Positions 55,400-63,231 of a stretch of 64,000 nt of DNA are shown one piece after another. Each line of letters begins with the position of its first letter. Position 1 is the first letter of the stretch. This DNA is from Bacillota bacterium (GTDB lineage Bacteria; Bacillota; UBA4882; UBA8346): contig JAEVYU010000021.1 of assembly GCA_023392595.1 (NCBI GenBank), positions 1 through 64,000 on the forward strand, in the 5' to 3' direction. Made by a program: the position numbers and the translations under genes. Under the pieces are notes generated by a model. It did no database searches. It was given only the letters and a program-made list of their open reading frames with translations, and had not been told where the DNA came from.

Positions 55400-55415
55400 T
55401 ATACCGGTCGGTACA
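55400..55415. promoter_or_regulatory. candidate TetR operator upstream of the tetR gene
   Basis: TATACC-GGTC-GGTACA is an inverted repeat with an inner ACCGGTCGGT core. The same arms (TATACC-N4-GGTATA) recur at 56055-56070, before the SDR gene. The site lies 58-73 bp upstream of the tetR ATG, in a position to autoregulate. Confidence 0.6.
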
Positions 55416-55472
55416 TAACAGATTAATTTTTTCCGGACATTATTTTACCAAACTGTTGTCTTAATAAAGCGA

Positions 55473-56039
55473 ATGAACACTCGTGAAAAAATTTTGATAT
55501 CTGCAGTGGAATTATTTGCAGCCCGGGGCTTTGATGCAGTAGGAGTTCAAGAGGTGGCTGCAAAATCGGGTATAACCAAACCAACTCTTTATTATTATTT
55601 TGGAAGTAAAAACGGCCTTTTGAAGGCGGTCATGGAAGAGTATGGTTTCAGGCTGTCGAAAGTTTTGGGATCGGCCGTTGTTTATCAAGGCGATCTCTCC
55701 CTGGCTTTAGCGGAGCTTGGAAAAGCATATTTCGAATTTGCAAAAGCCAATCGAGTTTTTTATCGAATGCAACTGGCCATGTATTTTTCTCCTCCGGAAA
55801 GTGAATGCAACCAAATGGTGCGACGTTATAACGAAGTTCAACTTCATCGGATTGAGGAACTATTTAAAGCCGCTACGGTTCATCATCATAATCTGGATGG
55901 ACGGCATTTGGCGCTGGCCGCTACATTTATCGGTAATATCAATACCTATATCGGATTTGCTTTAAACGGTTATATTGAGCTCCAAACGGAGCTCGCCGAC
56001 GAAATTGTGCAGCAATTTATGTATGGAATTCATTTATAA
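55473..56039 (+). CDS. TetR/AcrR family transcriptional regulator
   Basis: The 188-residue regulator has a standard TetR N-terminal HTH (TREKILISAVELFAARGFDAVGVQEVAAKSGITKPTLYYYFGSK) and an all-helical ligand-binding C-terminus (FAKANRVFYRMQLAMYFSPP). Effector unknown; the latter segment resembles fatty-acid-responsive or stress regulators only loosely. Its RBS is weak (AAGCGA). It lies 62 bp upstream of the SDR gene. Matching inverted repeats before both genes suggest it represses itself and the SDR. Confidence 0.92.
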   Translation: MNTREKILISAVELFAARGFDAVGVQEVAAKSGITKPTLYYYFGSKNGLLKAVMEEYGFRLSKVLGSAVVYQGDLSLALAELGKAYFEFAKANRVFYRMQLAMYFSPPESECNQMVRRYNEVQLHRIEELFKAATVHHHNLDGRHLALAATFIGNINTYIGFALNGYIELQTELADEIVQQFMYGIHL

Positions 56040-56054
56040 GATGGCGTTTAACTG

Positions 56055-56070
56055 TATACCATACGGTATA
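56055..56070. promoter_or_regulatory. candidate TetR operator upstream of the SDR gene
   Basis: TATACC-ATAC-GGTATA is a perfect 6-bp inverted repeat with a 4-bp centre. It matches the site at 55400-55415 and lies 32 bp before the SDR start. Confidence 0.6.
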
Positions 56071-56101
56071 ATCTTAAAATGTGTAAAAAGCGGAGGGGCA
56101 A

Positions 56102-56926
56102 ATGAAGGATTTGCGTGGAAAAGTTGCCATTGTTACCGGGGCAGGATCCGGGATCGGGCGGGCTCTTGCTTATCAGTTGTATCAAGAAGGCGTCGCCTTG
56201 GCTTTAGCGGATATTAACCTTGAGGGGCTTGAAGAAACCGGGAATTTTTTAAAAAGAGAAAACCGGGGTACCGGAGTTCAAACCTATGGGGTCGATGTAT
56301 CCAATCGGGAACAGGTCTATGATTTTGCTAAAAATGTAGTCGGTTCTTTTGGTAAAATTGATATCTTGGTTAATAACGCCGGAGTGTCTTCATCCGGTGA
56401 GGTTCCCGAACTAACCTATACTACATTTGAATGGACCATCAATATCAATCTTTGGGGAGTTATTTATTGTACCAAAGCTTTTTTGCCATACCTAACCGAT
56501 AGCGCAGAGGCCAGTATTGTAAATATTTCGAGCGTTTACGGCTTATTGGGAATTCCGGGTCAGGCAGCTTATTGTGCCAGCAAATTTGCGGTCCGTGGAT
56601 TTAGCGAAAGCCTGCGACAGGAATTGTACGATTCCCACGTTACTGTAACCGTGGTATTTCCGGGAGGAATTAAAACCAATATCGCCAGAAATTCCAGGAG
56701 TGATCATCGAATGAATCCGGAAATCTATGAAAAAGCTTTACAGCGTTTTGAGGAGTCCTTGAAGACAACTCCGGAAGAAGCGGCAAGTATGATTGTTCAA
56801 GGAATTAGAAATAAATCGCCACGAGTATTGATTGGCAAAGATGCCAGGAAAATAGATTTTTTAGCAAGATTCAAACCCAATACCTACGATAGAGTCATCG
56901 CCCGGTATGTACGACAAAAGAATTGA
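56102..56926 (+). CDS. short-chain dehydrogenase/reductase
   Basis: The 274-residue SDR has the dinucleotide motif TGAGSGIGRAL, NNAG, and the Ser-Tyr-Lys catalytic set (NISSVYG, YCASK). A KDARK-containing C-terminal tail follows. Substrate unknown; probable NAD(P)-dependent oxidation or reduction of a carbonyl or alcohol, perhaps lipid, given similar acyl-chain SDRs. GGAGGGG precedes the ATG. It is controlled with the upstream tetR, as the shared operators indicate. It converges with the minus-strand gene at 56934. Confidence 0.95.
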   Translation: MKDLRGKVAIVTGAGSGIGRALAYQLYQEGVALALADINLEGLEETGNFLKRENRGTGVQTYGVDVSNREQVYDFAKNVVGSFGKIDILVNNAGVSSSGEVPELTYTTFEWTININLWGVIYCTKAFLPYLTDSAEASIVNISSVYGLLGIPGQAAYCASKFAVRGFSESLRQELYDSHVTVTVVFPGGIKTNIARNSRSDHRMNPEIYEKALQRFEESLKTTPEEAASMIVQGIRNKSPRVLIGKDARKIDFLARFKPNTYDRVIARYVRQKN

Positions 56927-56933
56927 GTGGACT

Positions 56934-57788
56934 TTAAGGGAGGATGGGCGGAATCATCAATTCTCTTTTTTTACCGGGACCGCCCTGTTTGGGCAGGAAC
57001 TTACCAAGGTTTTTGTAACTGTCGAGCTGTTCATTAAGACTGGTAATTTCCAAAATAGCCGCCGCATCCGGAAAGCTCTTTGCTAAACCTTTAATCAGTT
57101 TACCCCACCAAGCCAGATCCTGAAGGATGGGTTGATGAAGATCTTCGATCCGGTTGTTATCGTGAAAATGAAAATGGCGGATTCGTTCCATTTTTAAGAG
57201 CGCATCCGTGTTTATGCCGGCTTGAAGGGCATGGCCGATATCAATCGTTAATCCAAATTCCGGTTCCGGGAAACGCCAAAGCAATTCTTGGAATCTGGCT
57301 CCATCTCTTGTACAGGGGGGATATTCGGATATAGCCGGCATGTTTTCCATAAGCAAGGTGACTCCGGATTTTCGAGCTGCTTTTAACAGTTGCGAGATGC
57401 TATCTTCTTCCAATAAGCAGGCTTCCCGGTATTGTTCGGGAGTCATTCCCGGTACTAAAGGTATCGGATGGAAAGTTATGAGTTTAATGCCCAGATCAGC
57501 TGAAATGCGGATGGTATTTTCAAAAATTCTCATACCGAGCTGCCGTTCTTCGCCGTTCAATGCTCCCAAATTAATATTCGAGTACGGCGCATGCATCGTC
57601 AATTGAAAATGAAACCGGTCTTGGTAAATCTTTAAGGCCGATCGTTCATTTGCCGTAAACCCAAAATTTGAGGAAAAAAATTTTGGATCGGATTGTAATT
57701 CAATGACCGGAAAATATTGAACGGTTTCCCGCAAATAATCCGAAAGCGGAACATTGCTAACCATCCGGGAACCAAAGCAAAAGGCCAT
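56934..57788 (-). CDS. sugar phosphate isomerase/epimerase-like TIM-barrel protein
   Basis: The 284-residue product follows the xylose-isomerase-like TIM barrel (AP endonuclease 2 fold): LTMHAPYSNINLG, VTLLMENMP (metal Glu), FGLTIDIGHALQAG (metal Asp/His), IRHFHFHDNN and AAILEITSLN (terminal Glu). It could be an endonuclease IV-like or epimerase enzyme; substrate cannot be read. RBS is AGGAGG on the minus strand. It converges with the SDR gene. Confidence 0.88.
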   Translation of the reverse strand: MAFCFGSRMVSNVPLSDYLRETVQYFPVIELQSDPKFFSSNFGFTANERSALKIYQDRFHFQLTMHAPYSNINLGALNGEERQLGMRIFENTIRISADLGIKLITFHPIPLVPGMTPEQYREACLLEEDSISQLLKAARKSGVTLLMENMPAISEYPPCTRDGARFQELLWRFPEPEFGLTIDIGHALQAGINTDALLKMERIRHFHFHDNNRIEDLHQPILQDLAWWGKLIKGLAKSFPDAAAILEITSLNEQLDSYKNLGKFLPKQGGPGKKRELMIPPILP

Positions 57789-57905
57789 CCCCTACCTCCT
57801 AAAAAAACTTTCTATAATAAACATACCTTAGAGAAGACAAATCGTCAAATACTAAAAAGGGATTGTATCAGAAAAGTGGAAAATTTATAACGATATTTCC
57901 TAAGG

Positions 57906-59057
57906 ATGTGGTACAAGATTAAAACAGAGTTATCCCTTTACTTGCATTTTCCCTTCTGTAAACGCAAATGTTTTTATTGTGATTTTAATTCCTATTCGGG
58001 TATCGAATCCTTGATGCCGGAATATGTGGAGTGTCTGCTTCTTGAGATCAAAAAAAATTTACCCCAGCATCGGTTGATTCGCTCCGTCTATTTTGGAGGC
58101 GGAACACCAAGCTATTTTCCAGTGCAATCCTTAGTCGGCGTATTGCAATATCTGAAGGAAAATTTTTTAATCAACCGGGCAACCGAAATAACCATTGAAG
58201 CCAACCCTGGGACCGTTACCGCTCAGGAACTCATTTTATTGTATGCAGCAGGTTTTAACCGTTTGAGTTTGGGCGTGCAGGCTGCCCAAGATGAATTATT
58301 GGTTCGGATTGGCCGGATTCATACTTGGCCGGATTTTTTAGCGGTTTTTCAACAAGCCAGAGAAGTTGGGTTTTCTAATATTGGCATTGACTTGATGTGT
58401 GGCCTGCCAAGTCAAAGTATTGAAGCCTGGCGGGATTCTTTACATAAGGTCGTTTTTCTCGAACCGGAACATATTTCGGCTTATGCATTGCAATTGGAGT
58501 CAAATACCCCTTTGGCCAAGATGGTCGGTGACGGGATGCTGACCCTTCCGGCTGAAGAGGAAGTCGTCAGCATGCTGCAAATGTCAATGGATTATTTACG
58601 AAAAAATGGTTACGAACATTATGAGATATCCAACTACGCCAAACCCGGCTTTTATTCCGTCCACAACACCGGATATTGGTCGGGACGTGATTATCTTGGC
58701 TTTGGCGCCGGGGCTACTTCCACTTTTCATCAAAGCCGCTGGAGCAATGTAAGCAGTCCCCGGGAATATATCCGGAGGATGAAAAATGGCCAAACGGTGG
58801 TTTTTGAAAGTGAAATCATCGATTCATCCACCGCCATAACCGAAGCGATCATGCTTGGACTGAGAATGCGCGCCGGTATCGATTTGACCCGTTTTAAAGA
58901 GCAGTTTCAATTTGATTTAGCTGCAGGTATTGCCGGGCAGATAGAAATGCTGGAAAAGGGCGGTCTTTTAACTTGCCGTAACGATCATTTGGCATTGACG
59001 GATCGTGGAGTTATGGTCAGTAATTACGTAATTTCCAGTATATTAGCGGGTTTGTAA
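57906..59057 (+). CDS. hemW: HemW-like radical SAM protein (coproporphyrinogen III oxidase-like / heme chaperone)
   Basis: The 383-residue product opens with SLYLHFPFCKRKCFYCDFNSY, which carries the CxxxCxxC 4Fe-4S motif. It continues with VYFGGGTPS, TIEANPGT, FNRLSLGVQA, IDLMCGLPSQS and HISAYALQLE, all HemW/HemN signatures. The HemW C-terminal domain follows. HemW proteins bind heme and deliver it to target enzymes, unlike HemN which oxidises coproporphyrinogen. In this genome type it commonly lies just upstream of hrcA, as seen here. The RBS is weak (AAGG adjoining the ATG). The protein appears intact. Confidence 0.93.
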   Translation: MWYKIKTELSLYLHFPFCKRKCFYCDFNSYSGIESLMPEYVECLLLEIKKNLPQHRLIRSVYFGGGTPSYFPVQSLVGVLQYLKENFLINRATEITIEANPGTVTAQELILLYAAGFNRLSLGVQAAQDELLVRIGRIHTWPDFLAVFQQAREVGFSNIGIDLMCGLPSQSIEAWRDSLHKVVFLEPEHISAYALQLESNTPLAKMVGDGMLTLPAEEEVVSMLQMSMDYLRKNGYEHYEISNYAKPGFYSVHNTGYWSGRDYLGFGAGATSTFHQSRWSNVSSPREYIRRMKNGQTVVFESEIIDSSTAITEAIMLGLRMRAGIDLTRFKEQFQFDLAAGIAGQIEMLEKGGLLTCRNDHLALTDRGVMVSNYVISSILAGL

Positions 59058-59142
59058 ATGCTTTATTTTCAATCGGTTATAATTAATTTGGAATGAAAAA
59101 ATACAGTCCGGTTAGTAGTCCGGGCATAGCTGTCAGAAAAAG

Positions 59143-59568
59143 ATGATTCGTCTTGTGGCCGGGACCTTGAAAGCAGTTGAAACCGAAACCGCGAGAGTTG
59201 GTTTGGGGAACATTAACCCGAAAAGGTTAGCCCGTTTGGCCTCTGCAGAATTGAAATTAGAGCAAGAACAGAGAAAGAGCGACCGGGCCGTGCTCTCCAA
59301 ACAACAAAAAGATGCTATGGAAGAACGGAAATGGGAATTTAAAAAGGAAAAGGCAAAAAGAAAAACGCCGGGGAAGATGATTTTCCCGGTGTTTTTGATT
59401 AAATTCAGCCTACTGCAACTTTCCGGAGCTTTTTTCGTTTATCAAAATGAGCAGCTGCGGTCCCAAATGGATAATTATATAATGAATAAACCTTATTCAA
59501 ATAGTAAGATTTTGGGTGATTCAGTTTTTCTTAGGATTTTTTACATGATTTCAAAGTTGGATATGTAA
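59143..59568 (+). pseudogene. probable gene remnant (weak YjdF-tail-like)
   Basis: This 141-codon frame has a basic helical N-terminal half (NPKRLARLASAELKLE ... KQQKDAMEERKWEFKKEK). It resembles from memory the lysine-rich C-terminal tail of the YjdF/DUF2992 family, whose N-terminal domain is absent. A hairpin terminator (59361-59396) lies inside the frame, and the hydrophobic residues after it are translated terminator and spacer. So either a short protein is misread through the terminator or this is a decayed gene end. No good RBS precedes the ATG. Confidence 0.4.
59361..59396 (+). terminator. terminator between hemW and the heat-shock operon
   Basis: AAAAACGCCGGG (59361-59372) and CCCGGTGTTTTT (59385-59396) pair over 12 positions with one wobble, ending in five Ts. 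It is inside the frame at 59143-59568, which casts doubt on that frame. Confidence 0.75.
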
Positions 59569-59577
59569 GGTAACCCC

Positions 59578-59606
59578 TTGACAAATCTAGTTGACAGTGA
59601 TATTTT
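59578..59606 (+). promoter_or_regulatory. sigma-A promoter of the heat-shock operon
   Basis: TTGACA (59578-59583), a 17-bp spacer and TATTTT (59601-59606) form a strong promoter. The start would be at about 59613, just before CIRCE, so HrcA binding would block initiation. A second TTGACA occurs at 59591. Confidence 0.75.
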
Positions 59607-59615
59607 TGTATTAGA

Positions 59616-59642
59616 TTAGCACTCTCTTTGATAGAGTGCTAA
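59616..59642 (+). promoter_or_regulatory. CIRCE operator (HrcA binding site)
   Basis: TTAGCACTC, nine bases, GAGTGCTAA: a perfect match to the CIRCE consensus (59616-59624 and 59634-59642). It lies 35 bp before hrcA and overlaps the predicted start of transcription. Confidence 0.98.
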
Positions 59643-59677
59643 CAAAACATTAACCAATCCAAAAGAGGTGCATTTCC

Positions 59678-60733
59678 TTGGCCTCCCACCACAAGCTTGA
59701 TGAACGTAAAAAAAGCATACTGAAAGTGGTCACGGATGATTATATATCATCCGCAGAGCCGGTAGGTTCCAGGACGATTGCCCGCAGGTATAATCTGGGC
59801 TTGTCTCCGGCCACCATCCGTAATGAGATGGCGGATTTAGAGGAGAGCGGCTATTTGGAACAGCCGCATACGTCTGCCGGCCGGATTCCATCGGAGATAG
59901 GTTATCGTTATTATGTCGATGCCTTGGTTTCTTTGCAAAAACTTTCCAAGCAGGAAATTGAGAACATTTACAAGGAGATGGAAGGCTACCACCGGGAAAT
60001 CGAATCAATTATTCACCAGACTTCCAAGATCCTGGTCCAATTGACGAAGTATCCTTCGGTGGTATTAAGCCCGCAGTTTCAAAGCGCGATTTTTCGCCAT
60101 ATTCAGTTGGTGAAATTGTCGGCTACCACGGTTTTAGTTTTAATCGTTACCGATACCGGGTATGTTGAAAATAAAATTATTGAGCTGCAAAGGGAAGTTT
60201 CTGCCGAGGAGCTGGATCGAATCTCCGAATTGCTCAATAAAAAGCTGCGCGGCGTTTGTTTGAAAGACCTTCAAACCACGCTCCTTAACGACATTCGCTC
60301 CGAACTTGTGCTTCATGACCAATTTTTTAATGAATCCATTAAGCTATTGATCAAGGCCATTGCCAATCGGACCAACGAAAGAGTGTATGTTGACGGGGCT
60401 ATGAAAATACTTGAGCAACCGGAATTTACCGATCTTGAAAAATTCAAGCCTCTGATGACCGCGCTTGAAGAAGAGGAAAGATTATATAAATTGCTTTCCC
60501 GCAATCAAGGCCGCGGGGCTCAGGTTAAAATCGGTCATGAAAACGAGGAATTAGGTTTGAATGATTGCAGCGTCATCACATCCAGCTATGAAATCGCCGG
60601 CCGGGCGGTAGGGGTTATCGGAATACTGGGCCCGACCCGAATGGATTATGCGAAGGTCGTCCCGATAGTGGAATATACCTCTTCAATTTTAAGCGAGCTA
60701 TTAACCGTCATCAGTAAACGGGGCTTGAAATGA
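59678..60733 (+). CDS. hrcA: heat-inducible transcription repressor HrcA
   Basis: The 351-residue repressor starts at TTG 59678 (AAGAGGTG 7-8 nt upstream). It has the N-terminal winged helix: KSILKVVTDDYISSAEPVG, RRYNLGLSPATIRNEMADLEESGYL, HTSAGRIPSEIGYRYYVD. The HrcA GAF-like domain ends with the conserved SYEIAGRAVGVIGILGPTRMDYAKVV. It represses its own operon at CIRCE and, as known elsewhere, is stabilised by GroEL. Here the adjacent chaperonin is of group III, so the titrating chaperonin may differ. It is the first gene of hrcA-chaperonin-grpE-dnaK. Confidence 0.98.
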   Translation: MASHHKLDERKKSILKVVTDDYISSAEPVGSRTIARRYNLGLSPATIRNEMADLEESGYLEQPHTSAGRIPSEIGYRYYVDALVSLQKLSKQEIENIYKEMEGYHREIESIIHQTSKILVQLTKYPSVVLSPQFQSAIFRHIQLVKLSATTVLVLIVTDTGYVENKIIELQREVSAEELDRISELLNKKLRGVCLKDLQTTLLNDIRSELVLHDQFFNESIKLLIKAIANRTNERVYVDGAMKILEQPEFTDLEKFKPLMTALEEEERLYKLLSRNQGRGAQVKIGHENEELGLNDCSVITSSYEIAGRAVGVIGILGPTRMDYAKVVPIVEYTSSILSELLTVISKRGLK

Positions 60734-60835
60734 AATCGTTAGTTGAAGGGAATACCGATTAAAATCTCCAGGTTGCGTATAATAAAGTAAACATCTACCT
60801 GTTTTCCCTACCTCTACGAAACCTGGGGGCATCAA

Positions 60836-62386
60836 ATGTCTGTCAAAGAATTTACCGAATGTTCCGAAGTCGATCAATATACGGCAGCTTTAGTAACCAA
60901 CTGTGGAGCCATCCGGGCTGTTACTGAAGCGGTTCAGGGCACGATTGGTCCAAAGGGTCTGGATTGTATGCTGGTTGATCCCTTCGGCGGAATTATGGTC
61001 ACCAATGATGGCGTTACCATCCTTAAAACCATGGATGTTACTCATCCGGCAGCCCGAATCTTAATCAGCGCCGCCGAATATCAAGAACAACAAGTGGGGG
61101 ACGGCACCACCACAGCCACCATCATTGCCGGCACCTTGGTATCCGAAGGCGTCAACCAGGTCCTTAAAGGGGTACCCGTCGTCAGAGTCATCGAAGGAAT
61201 TCGTTTGGGAGTTGAGAGGGCTCTGCAATTCCTGGCGGAAGTGAAAATCCCCGCCCGCGATTTGTCAGGCCCGATATTACATAGAGTTGCTTTCATCGCA
61301 GCCCGTGAAAATAAGGATTTGGCCGACATCGTTTTAAAAGCGGCCCGGATAGTGGGATCTGAACGCCTGGGTTCAGATGAATTTAAACTGGCAGACCAAG
61401 TGGTCTCTCTTGAAGGTTCGGAAAGTACAATCATCCAAGGCGCGATCATCAATCGGGTGCCCCTGAACCGCGAGATGCCGAGATGCTTAAAGCAAACCAG
61501 GATTTTAATTATCGATGATGCCTTGGAGCCGGTTAAAGTTGATGCGGAGGCATTAACCACCGAAACAGGCTTCAATCATCAATTACATAAAGAACAAGAA
61601 TTAATCGACGGTATCAGGAAGATTGCCGATTTAGGAGTGGGGGCCGTCTTTGTAGACCGGTTCATTTGTGATTCGGCGGAAGATTTATTAACAGACTTAG
61701 GGATGATCGGGATTCAAGGCGTTTGCCGCGATGAATGGCGCCGTTTGGCGGAGATGACCGGAGCCAGGCCCATCAAAAGAGGCAGTTTGTCAAAAGCTCC
61801 GGAAGACTTAATGGCTTTAACCGGTGAAATCGACCGGCTTTTGGTGGATGATAAGTTTCATCAAACTCGTGTTTTTGGGAAACCCAACCAAAATTATGTG
61901 ACCATAATCGCAGGTGCTCATACTAAAGAGGTGGTTTGCGAGAAAGAACGGATTATGAAAGATGCGGCTTCGGCCTTACAAGCAGCTTGGCGTGAAGGGG
62001 TCGTACCGGGCGGCGGCAGTGTTGAGATCGGCGTTGCCAGGAAAATGAATGAAAAACCGCTACGGGACATGACTTGTTATGGTTATCATTGCGTGATTGA
62101 AGCATTAAAAAAACCCCTCATTCAAATATGCGCCAATGCAGGGTTCAACCCACTGGAAAAAGTAGCTGAAGTGTTGGGCTTTGTGGAACAGTCAGGTTCC
62201 AACGCTATGGGTGTAAATTGTGAAACCGGCGCCATCGAGGATTTAACCGAGTTGGGAATATGGGATCCGTACCTGGTAAAGTATCAAGCAATCAAGACCG
62301 CCGGTGAAGTTGGAGAAGCTATCTTACGGATTCATATGATTATAAAAATGAAAGAGGAAAAGGTCCATCATGACGAAAAAACATGA
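60836..62386 (+). CDS. group III (archaeal-like) chaperonin
   Basis: The 516-residue protein has the Cpn60/TCP-1 equatorial motifs GTIGPKGLDCMLVD, MVTNDGVTIL, the ATPase GDGTTTATI and the late PGGGSVEIGVA; it ends with GVNCETGAIEDLTELG ... DPYLVKYQAIKTAGEVGEAILRIHMIIKM. This is the thermosome-type, not the GroEL-type, signature, and no GGM tail is present. Such genes are called group III chaperonins (Techtmann and Robb; Carboxydothermus), typically placed in the dnaK operon of Bacillota, as here. They form a double ring with a built-in lid and need no GroES; none is encoded here. GGGGG RBS. It overlaps grpE by 17 bp. It is an ATP-dependent folding machine. Confidence 0.93.
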   Translation: MSVKEFTECSEVDQYTAALVTNCGAIRAVTEAVQGTIGPKGLDCMLVDPFGGIMVTNDGVTILKTMDVTHPAARILISAAEYQEQQVGDGTTTATIIAGTLVSEGVNQVLKGVPVVRVIEGIRLGVERALQFLAEVKIPARDLSGPILHRVAFIAARENKDLADIVLKAARIVGSERLGSDEFKLADQVVSLEGSESTIIQGAIINRVPLNREMPRCLKQTRILIIDDALEPVKVDAEALTTETGFNHQLHKEQELIDGIRKIADLGVGAVFVDRFICDSAEDLLTDLGMIGIQGVCRDEWRRLAEMTGARPIKRGSLSKAPEDLMALTGEIDRLLVDDKFHQTRVFGKPNQNYVTIIAGAHTKEVVCEKERIMKDAASALQAAWREGVVPGGGSVEIGVARKMNEKPLRDMTCYGYHCVIEALKKPLIQICANAGFNPLEKVAEVLGFVEQSGSNAMGVNCETGAIEDLTELGIWDPYLVKYQAIKTAGEVGEAILRIHMIIKMKEEKVHHDEKT

Positions 62387-62969
62387 CGAGGCAGCGGAAA
62401 CAGCTGCTGTGACACAAGAAAACATTCAAACCGGTGCAACTCTTGAAGAACAGAAGGTTGAATCAGCCCCGGAAAATCAAAACAGCGCTGAACAGGATAG
62501 GATTGCCGGCTTAGAGGCCCAACTGGAGCAGGCCAAACAAGCCAAGGAAGAATATTATAACCGGATGCTCCGGACTCAAGCGGATTTGGATAATTTCCGC
62601 CGCCGCAGCCGGCAGGAGATGGAACAATTATCCCTCTTTGGCGGGGAAACTCTTATTAAAAAGATTTTACCGGTTCTCGACAGCTTAGAGCGGGCGGTGG
62701 GTTCTTTTGACGGGAAAGCCGAAAATAAAAGCTGGCAGGAGGGTGTGGATCTCATCCTGAAGCAATTTCAAAATATCTTGAAAAGCGAGGGGCTTGAAGG
62801 CATTCCTGCTTTGAATGAGCCCTTCGATCCCCAGGTCCATGAGGCTGTTTCTCAGGAGCCTGGAGAACAAGTAACCACACCGACTGTTGTTGAAGAAATG
62901 CAAAAAGGTTATCTCTATAAGGGGAAATTATTACGGCCGGCCTTGGTTAAAGTTGCTGTACCGCAGTAA
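62370..62969 (+). CDS. grpE: nucleotide exchange factor GrpE
   Basis: The 199-residue protein has a disordered acidic N-terminus (EAAETAAVTQEN), the long coiled coil (LEAQLEQAKQAKEEYYNRMLRTQADLDNFRRR) and the C-terminal beta wing (EPFDPQVHEAVSQEPG, MQKGYLYKGKLLRPALVKVA). GrpE releases ADP from DnaK. It starts inside the end of the chaperonin gene (17-bp overlap), so the two are translationally coupled. A 109-bp repeat sits in the 262-bp gap before dnaK. Confidence 0.98.
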   Translation: MTKKHDEAAETAAVTQENIQTGATLEEQKVESAPENQNSAEQDRIAGLEAQLEQAKQAKEEYYNRMLRTQADLDNFRRRSRQEMEQLSLFGGETLIKKILPVLDSLERAVGSFDGKAENKSWQEGVDLILKQFQNILKSEGLEGIPALNEPFDPQVHEAVSQEPGEQVTTPTVVEEMQKGYLYKGKLLRPALVKVAVPQ

Positions 62970-63033
62970 AGAATGAAAGCAAAGGGTCATGCAGGCGCGA
63001 GCCGGCATCCGGCAGCCAGAAGTGAATGGAAAA

Positions 63034-63142
63034 CTAGTAAAGCGTATCGTAAATAAATGGTAATCAGAAATGGGGAAGATACGCTCTACTTAAGTAAAAC
63101 GTTCACAATCATTGAGTAGTTATTTAGAGAACGTTTTACTAG
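63034..63142. repeat. 109-bp double-hairpin repeat, copy 2, inside the heat-shock operon
   Basis: This is the reverse complement of 35387-35495 with two differences in 109 positions (A for G in the first arm, T for C in the second arm of the first hairpin). Both ends are CTAG. It lies 64 bp after the grpE stop and 89 bp before the dnaK start. The two hairpins could fold in the mRNA and affect processing, stability or read-through between grpE and dnaK. It has no T-tract, so it is not a standard terminator. Confidence 0.9.
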
Positions 63143-63231
63143 TTTCAAATGAAAAAAACGGTTTCTGGCTCCTAAGCCCTTTTAAAATTAAGATTAACAG
63201 TTGAATCTTAAACAAAATGGGGGTTATCAAA

